A stretch of DNA of 64,000 nt from Bilophila wadsworthia ATCC 49260. GTDB taxonomy: Bacteria > Desulfobacterota > Desulfovibrionia > Desulfovibrionales > Desulfovibrionaceae. Numbering within the stretch: position 1 is the stretch's first letter; each line of letters starts with the position of its first letter. This document shows positions 63,302-64,000 of this stretch, piece after piece. The stretch covers positions 1-64,000 of the forward strand of contig NZ_JNJP01000013.1 of the NCBI RefSeq assembly GCF_000701705.1. The letters run 5' to 3'. A program made the position numbers and the translations under genes. The notes under the pieces were generated by a model. That model did no database searches, was not told the DNA's origin, and was given only the letters and a program-made list of their open reading frames with translations.

Positions 63302-63730
63302 CTAACCGTTGATGCGGTCAGCGGGGATAATCGGAATGTTCTTGGCTTTCAGCACTTCGATGGCCTGATCGATACGATCGAAGCGGAAAATCATGGTAGC
63401 GCTGCCGCCGCCTTCCTGTACGAACGCGTACATGTATTCCACATTGACGTTTTGGCCGGACAAGGCTTCAAGGATGTTGTTCAGTCCACCGGGCTTATCG
63501 TCCACTTCCACGGCGACAACAGCGGTTCGCCCAACGGTGAATCCCGCTTCTTTCATGATGTTGATGGCTTTTTCCGTATCGTTCACGATGAGACGGAGAA
63601 TGCCGAAATCGGACGTATCGGCCAGAGAGAGGGCTCGGATATTGATTCCCGCTTCCGCCAGCGTTTTGGTTACCTGAGCCAACCGACCGGCTTTGTTCTC
63701 AAGAAAAATGGAAAGTTGTTCGACTTTCAT
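63302..63730 (-). CDS. Tandem ACT-domain protein
   Basis: 142 residues from the ATG at 63730 (MKVEQLSIFLENKAGRLAQV), preceded by GGAAGG. Two ACT units cover the chain (residues 1-70 and 70-142; second one VVAVEVDDKPGGLNNILEAL). No catalytic domain. Small-molecule (amino acid) sensing is likely. In related bacteria such genes often neighbour phenylacetate-CoA ligase; here the upstream side leads to tatA. Confidence 0.85.
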   Translation of the reverse strand: MKVEQLSIFLENKAGRLAQVTKTLAEAGINIRALSLADTSDFGILRLIVNDTEKAINIMKEAGFTVGRTAVVAVEVDDKPGGLNNILEALSGQNVNVEYMYAFVQEGGGSATMIFRFDRIDQAIEVLKAKNIPIIPADRING

Positions 63731-63850
63731 GGTGGCCTTCCTTATATGCCTTGCGTTGCTGCCAGCCTCCATCGGAGGAGTGGAATTATTCTGACAGATC
63801 TTGCCGAAAAACGCCAGCAAGGACTGAGCCTGAACTGAAATCGGAGCGGG

Positions 63851-64000
63851 CTATGCGGAATGGGTTGTGTCGTCTTTTTTCTTTTCGTCTTTGGGAGTGA
63901 TGTCTATTTCGTCGGGCTCCGAGCTGGCCCGCTTGAAATTGCGGATGGCCTTGCCAAGCCCGCCGCCGATCTCGGGGAGTTTCTTGGAACCGAAAATAAG
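63851..64000 (-). CDS. tatA: TatA/E-type twin-arginine translocase subunit, 5' part outside window
   Basis: 50 C-terminal codons are visible. LIFGSKKLPEIGGGLGKAIR is the hallmark end of the TatA membrane helix and amphipathic helix, followed by NFKRASSEPDEIDI and a charged Lys/Asp tail. The N-terminal membrane segment lies beyond the window edge. It forms the Tat pore, which would export proteins such as the DmsA of this window. Confidence 0.88.
   Translation of the reverse strand, partial: LIFGSKKLPEIGGGLGKAIRNFKRASSEPDEIDITPKDEKKKDDTTHSA

Overview
The window looks like a chromosomal segment of an anaerobic, GC-rich member of the Desulfovibrionales (Desulfovibrio/Bilophila-like). This is inferred from gene content: a fused FAD/iron-sulfur D-lactate dehydrogenase, NfnAB electron bifurcation, a DmsABC-type periplasmic reductase, and a tandem-ACT protein. 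No rRNA, tRNA or CRISPR array was seen. 51 protein genes or gene remnants are annotated, plus a decayed insertion sequence, about a dozen terminators, several promoters and two copies of an apparently undescribed intergenic repeat.

Left part (1-13 kb), the most accessory region. A large repetitive autotransporter-type surface protein runs off the left edge. It is preceded by a long leader containing an 18-unit TG/CA tract (a phase-variation candidate) and by a MalT/LAL-type LuxR regulator. An IS3-family (IS407-like) remnant follows, then a DUF1275 membrane protein, a complete metNIQ methionine ABC importer, an MgtC-family protein, a cupin protein and an aldo/keto reductase.

Middle (13-36 kb). 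ndk; a possible 22-residue membrane peptide; a dmsA-dmsB-dmsC operon with a Tat signal on the catalytic subunit; an NSS-family sodium symporter; sbcC/sbcD with an upstream EF-hand membrane protein of unknown function; and a tightly packed minus-strand operon of an SpoU-family RNA methyltransferase, a phosphofructokinase, a RecB/AddA-like helicase-nuclease and an AsmA protein.

Right part (36-64 kb), mostly housekeeping. Envelope genes (mltD, M23 peptidase, bamD, pgsA, ftsB-like, VTT protein), redox metabolism (lactate dehydrogenase-like fusion, nfnAB, trxA-trxB), gluconeogenesis (fbp), tRNA and rRNA modification (tsaD, RlmM-like, U32 protein), Fe-S or iron homeostasis (Mrp-type ATPase, FeoB-associated Cys-rich protein), a YhiM homologue, and the 3' end of tatA at the right edge. 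Lactate oxidation, NfnAB and the Dms reductase fit a respiratory or fermentative anaerobe handling ferredoxin, NAD(P)H and quinol pools.

Most noteworthy observations: the (TG)18 tract upstream of the autotransporter; a ~130-bp repeat present twice, each time between convergent genes, ending in a hairpin with a compensatory base-pair change; the EF-hand membrane protein; a RecB-like nuclease without a visible AddB/RecC partner; and the tiny membrane ORF beside the dms terminator.
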